A stretch of 64,000 nucleotides of DNA from Thiobacillus sp. 65-1059 (GTDB taxonomy: Bacteria; Pseudomonadota; Gammaproteobacteria; Burkholderiales; Thiobacillaceae), in contig MKUE01000099.1 in the NCBI GenBank assembly GCA_001897675.1, positions 39,246 to 103,245 of the forward strand, written 5' to 3'. Both the position numbers and the translations under genes were made by a program. Under the pieces are notes generated by a model that was given only the letters and a program-made list of their open reading frames with translations, did no database searches and was not told where the DNA came from. Position 1 is the stretch's first letter, and each line of letters opens with the position of its first letter. Positions 60,591 through 64,000 of the stretch are shown here, one piece after another.

Positions 60591-62564
60591 ATGCAAGAAC
60601 TTCCGAATAATTTACTAAAGATATCGGAGCTAACGAGCGCTCTCTGTGCCCCCGGCGTGGTGGCGGAGGCGCTGGAGCACCTGATGCGAGGCGAGGCCGC
60701 CGAGGCGGAGTTCGCCGCCTGCGTACGCCACGACCCCGTGCTGGCGCTGCGTCTGCGGCTGCTGCCCAGCAGTTTCGGTCCGGAGCGGCTGGACCTGTTG
60801 CGCGCGCTGCTGCTGGCGGCGCCGGTCGCGGCGGGGGCGGCGCAGGCGGCGTACGCAGCGCACTGGCGGCAGTCGATCGGCGTGGCGCATCTGGCGCAGG
60901 CGCTGGCGGTGCGCTCCAGCGGGGCGGACCGCGAAGCCGCCTGGAGCGCGGGCCTTGCCCACAATCTGGCGGATTATCTCGACGCCGTCCCCATTGCCCC
61001 GGCGCATGCCGCCGACTGGCTGGCGGGGCTCGATCCCGACGGCTGGCTGGCCGACGCGGTGCGCTATCACGCCGAGCCGCTGGCGCGCGGACGGGCGGCG
61101 CATCCCCTGGTGCGCCTCGTCCAGCTGGCCTTCCAGCTGACGACCCGCGCCGACGCAGTGGACAGCGTGGACGTGCGCGCCGCGCTCGCCGCCCTGCAGA
61201 TGGGCGCGGGCGAAGCCGCCCAGCTGCTGGCCGACAGTCAGGCGCAGGCGCGCCAGCTGGCGCTGCGCTTCGGGCTGGCCGATGCGGCGGCGCAGACGAA
61301 TGCCACGGGATTCGATCGTCTCGCCCGCCTCTACGCCGGGCAGGCGGCGCAGTCGGCGCTGCACGGCCATTTCCGGCATGCGGCGGGCGGCGGGCGGGTA
61401 TTTGCCGCGTTGCAGGACGCCTTGCGTGCACTGTTCGGCATCGACCGCGCTTGCCTGTTTGCCCCTGCCGCCGACGGCACCCTGCGCCCGAGCGCGCTGA
61501 TTCCGGCCGTCGCCGGACTGGGCGCCTTGGCGATCCCTCCCGACGACGGCCATTCGGCGCTGGCGCGCGCGCTGGCGCGCAATGCGCCCCAGCAGTTCGA
61601 GCGCGGCGAGGCGGGCGCTGCCCTGGTCGACGAACAGATCGCCCGCCTGCTCGGCGCATCGCTTTTTCTCTGCCAGCCGCTGTTGCTCGACGATGGGCGC
61701 ATGGCGGTGCTGGTCGCGGGCGATGCGCTGCCCGGCCTGAGCGCCGCGCCGCTGTGGCGGTTCGCCCTGGCTGAATGCGCCGAGGCCTTGCAGCCAGCCG
61801 TGCCGGCGCCGCCCGCGAGCGCCGCGCCGGCGCACGCCGCGCAGAGCGACGACATTCCGCGCGACCGGGTGCGGCGCGCCATTCACGAAGTGGCCAACCC
61901 GCTCACCATCATGCGCAATTACGTCAATCTGCTGTCCGGCCGCCTGGGCGCGGATTCGGCGGTGCAGCGCGACCTCGGCATCATCGGCGACGAAATCGAG
62001 CGGGTGGCGCGCATCGTGCGCGGCATCACCGCGGCCGACGAGGCCGCGGTGCCTGCGGCGGCGCTCGAACTGGTGTCGGTCAACAGCGTGGTGTCCGAGC
62101 TGGTGCGGATGGCGCTCGGCACCCTGTTCACCCCCAACAAGGTCAGCGTGCAGATCGACCTCAATCCCGACGTGCCGCCGCTGCCGCTGCAAAAAGACCT
62201 GTTGAAGCAGGTGCTGTTCAATCTCGCCAAGAATGCGGTCGAGGCGATGCACGCGGGCGGCCATCTCAAGTTCACCACGCGGCTGGTCGATGCGGACGGC
62301 CAGCGCCAGATCGAAATCGAGGTGGCCGATACCGGCCCCGGCCTGCCTGCCGCCGTGGCGACGCACTTGTTCGAACCGGTGGTCAGCGAGAAGGGCGGCG
62401 ACCACGCCGGGCTGGGCCTGGCCATCAGCCGCGGCCTGGTCGAACGCATGAACGGCCACCTCGGCTGCAGCAGCACGCCGCAAGGCACCCATTTCCGGAT
62501 TCATCTGCCTACCCTGCAAAACGGCCAGGCACCGCTCACAACAACACGCTACGGGTCGATGTAA
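60591..62564 (+). CDS. HDOD-GAF sensor histidine kinase
   Basis: A 657-residue cytoplasmic kinase. Residues 15-240 are an HDOD domain (FAACVRHDPVLALRLRLLPS), about 255-400 a GAF-like domain (LQDALRALFGIDRACLFAP; LFLCQPLLLDDGRMAVLVAG), then a HisKA domain with phospho-acceptor His432 (RRAIHEVANPLTIMRNYVNL) and HATPase boxes NLAKNAVEAM, VADTGPGLP and GLGLAISRGL. The ATG lies in an AT-rich leader (60480-60620) with a TATATA motif. No membrane segment. The response regulator gene begins 22 bases later, forming a two-component pair. Confidence 0.9.
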   Translation: MQELPNNLLKISELTSALCAPGVVAEALEHLMRGEAAEAEFAACVRHDPVLALRLRLLPSSFGPERLDLLRALLLAAPVAAGAAQAAYAAHWRQSIGVAHLAQALAVRSSGADREAAWSAGLAHNLADYLDAVPIAPAHAADWLAGLDPDGWLADAVRYHAEPLARGRAAHPLVRLVQLAFQLTTRADAVDSVDVRAALAALQMGAGEAAQLLADSQAQARQLALRFGLADAAAQTNATGFDRLARLYAGQAAQSALHGHFRHAAGGGRVFAALQDALRALFGIDRACLFAPAADGTLRPSALIPAVAGLGALAIPPDDGHSALARALARNAPQQFERGEAGAALVDEQIARLLGASLFLCQPLLLDDGRMAVLVAGDALPGLSAAPLWRFALAECAEALQPAVPAPPASAAPAHAAQSDDIPRDRVRRAIHEVANPLTIMRNYVNLLSGRLGADSAVQRDLGIIGDEIERVARIVRGITAADEAAVPAAALELVSVNSVVSELVRMALGTLFTPNKVSVQIDLNPDVPPLPLQKDLLKQVLFNLAKNAVEAMHAGGHLKFTTRLVDADGQRQIEIEVADTGPGLPAAVATHLFEPVVSEKGGDHAGLGLAISRGLVERMNGHLGCSSTPQGTHFRIHLPTLQNGQAPLTTTRYGSM

Positions 62565-62585
62565 CCCAAGTCCGAGGAGAACTCC

Positions 62586-64000
62586 GTGTCAGACGATCTT
62601 ATCGATGCATCCCCGCAACGCAGCTCGGTCAGCAGCTTTCCGGTGCGCCCGCGCATCCTGGTGGCGGACGACGAACCCTTGATCCTGGAAGGCCTCACCC
62701 GCCTGCTGGCCACCCGCGATTACGAGGCGGTGGCCGCCAGCGGCGGCTGCGAAGCTCTGATCGCCATCGGCAAGCAGCAGTTCGACGTGATCCTGCTCGA
62801 CCTCGGCATGCCGGATCTCAACGGCAACGAGGTGCTGCGCTTCGTCGCCGACCGCGGCGTCGATACGCCGGTGATCGTGGTGTCCGGCGACAGCACCATC
62901 GACGCGGCGATCCGCGCGCTGCGCGGCGGCGCCGCCGATTTCGTGCGCAAGCCCTACGAGCCGGAAGAACTGCTGCGCCGCATCGACAATACGCTGACGC
63001 GGCGGCGTCTGGAAAAGGAGAACAACCACATCCTGCAGCGCCTGCAGCAGTCGGAAAAGTGGCACCGCTTCCTGGTCAACAGCTCGCCCGATTTCATCTA
63101 CACGCTGGACTGCGACGGCCGTTTCACCTTCGTCAACGACCGCGTCGAAAGCCTGCTCGGCTACCGCCGCGAGGACCTGGTCGGCCAGCACTACAGCCTG
63201 GTGATCCACGAGGACGACATCGCCCGCGCCGAGCACGTGTTCAACGAGCGCCGCGCCGGCGACCGCAGCGCGCGCAACATCGAGATCCGCCTCAAGTGCA
63301 ATCCCGGCGTCCGCCGCCCGCGCCTGATGAACGGCCGCTGCAAGGCGGTTGAGCTGACCGCCACCGGCATGTACGACGAGGAGGCCGGCCCGTTCGAGCG
63401 GCGCTTCATCGGCAGCTACGGCGTCGCCAAGGACGTCACCGAGCGCAAGCAGGCCGAGGAGACGGTGCACTACCAGGCCTACCACGACCTGCTCACCGGG
63501 CTGCCCAACCGCGCGCTGTTCCGCGACCACCTCGGCCTCATGCTGGCGCAGGCCAGGCGCAACCAGCAGCCGCTGGCGGTGCTGAGCCTCGACCTCGACC
63601 ACTTCAAGGTGATCAACGATTCGCTCGGCCATGCCATCGGCGACGAACTGCTGCTCGCCGTCGGCGCGCGGCTGCGCCAGTGCCTGCGCGAAGGCGATAC
63701 CCTGGCGCGCCTCGGCGGCGACGAGTTTTCCGTGCTGCTGCCGACGCTGGTGTCGCGCAGCGACGTCGAACACATCTGCCGCAAGATCATCCAGGTGCTG
63801 TCCAAGCCGGTGTACGTCAAGGGCCACGAAATCTACATCTCGGTCAGCATCGGCGCCTGCGTCGCGCCGGAAGACGGCGACATGATCGACAATCTCATCC
63901 GCCAGGCCGAGATCGCCATGTACCAGGCCAAGTCGCAGGGACGCAGCCGCCTGCTGTTCTGGGAATCCGGCATGCAGGCGCCCTATTCCGAACGCATGCA
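62586..64000 (+). CDS. Response regulator with PAS and GGDEF domains (3' end outside window)
   Basis: Starts at GTG after GGAG and stays open to the window edge (at least 471 residues). A receiver domain (RPRILVADDEPLILEGL) has the phosphoacceptor at Asp72 (VILLDLGMPD). A coiled linker (RRRLEKENNHILQRLQQSEKW) precedes a PAS domain (FLVNSSPDFIYTLDCDGRFT) and a GGDEF domain with the intact motif RLGGDEFSVLLP at about 375-386, predicting diguanylate cyclase capability. An EAL domain may follow beyond the window. It is 22 bases behind the HDOD-GAF kinase and is its likely target. Confidence 0.9.
   Translation, partial: MSDDLIDASPQRSSVSSFPVRPRILVADDEPLILEGLTRLLATRDYEAVAASGGCEALIAIGKQQFDVILLDLGMPDLNGNEVLRFVADRGVDTPVIVVSGDSTIDAAIRALRGGAADFVRKPYEPEELLRRIDNTLTRRRLEKENNHILQRLQQSEKWHRFLVNSSPDFIYTLDCDGRFTFVNDRVESLLGYRREDLVGQHYSLVIHEDDIARAEHVFNERRAGDRSARNIEIRLKCNPGVRRPRLMNGRCKAVELTATGMYDEEAGPFERRFIGSYGVAKDVTERKQAEETVHYQAYHDLLTGLPNRALFRDHLGLMLAQARRNQQPLAVLSLDLDHFKVINDSLGHAIGDELLLAVGARLRQCLREGDTLARLGGDEFSVLLPTLVSRSDVEHICRKIIQVLSKPVYVKGHEIYISVSIGACVAPEDGDMIDNLIRQAEIAMYQAKSQGRSRLLFWESGMQAPYSERM

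Overview
The window is GC-rich (roughly two-thirds G+C by eye), densely coding DNA from a Gram-negative proteobacterium. The most likely source is a denitrifying betaproteobacterium of the Thiobacillus/Rhodocyclales type. Reasons: a complete cytochrome cd1 nitrite reductase cluster with FNR-type boxes, many c-type cytochromes, AddAB-type recombination nuclease genes, a class II (B12) ribonucleotide reductase, and sulfur-handling folds (a persulfide dioxygenase homologue, a rhodanese fusion, a DsrE-like protein). No rRNA, tRNA, CRISPR array, prophage or insertion sequence was recognised. No stretch over 300 bases lacks a gene.

Layout. 1-4 kb: the end of a cytochrome c gene, then a leftward operon with argJ and two FMN-binding split-barrel proteins, one carrying GAF and winged-helix-like domains. 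4-10.6 kb: leftward addB-addA-methyltransferase operon. 10.7-16.9 kb: fdxA (leftward), then trxA, rho, rpmE, an M48 peptidase, a polytopic membrane protein and mobA (rightward). 16.9-25.9 kb: a six-gene leftward operon (phosphoketolase-like enzyme, DUF1537 kinase, glcD, glcE, glcF, persulfide dioxygenase homologue) facing a divergent IclR regulator; the shared control region carries a cluster of palindromic operator-like sites. 25.9-44.4 kb: mixed housekeeping and signalling genes (AI-2E family permease, gcvR-like, HDOD-EAL, patatin, nrdJ, srkA-like, asparagine synthetase-like, mltB, cytochrome c, rnk, metallo-beta-lactamase folds).

44.4-57.5 kb: an arginase gene and an aldehyde dehydrogenase gene that has lost its catalytic-cysteine segment, then the denitrification cluster nirI-nirS-nirC-nirF-nirDL-nirG-nirH-nirJ-nirN, all leftward. 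A divergent FNR/DNR-family regulator lies next to nirI. Together these encode nitrite reductase NirS, its electron donor or maturation cytochrome NirC, and heme d1 synthesis and insertion (NirF, NirDL, NirG, NirH, NirJ, NirN). nirE, nor and nos genes are not in the window. 57.6-64 kb: a tartronate-semialdehyde-reductase-like gene, an AEC transporter, a PBP7-like peptidase, then an HDOD-GAF histidine kinase followed by a response regulator with PAS and GGDEF domains that runs off the window.

Points most worth a second look: a 53-base repeat shared by two coding regions, in frame in both; the IclR-controlled phosphoketolase-like/DUF1537/glcDEF operon; a perfect FNR box lying across the nirI stop codon; a possibly leaderless dnr transcript; and the in-frame loss of the aldehyde dehydrogenase active site.
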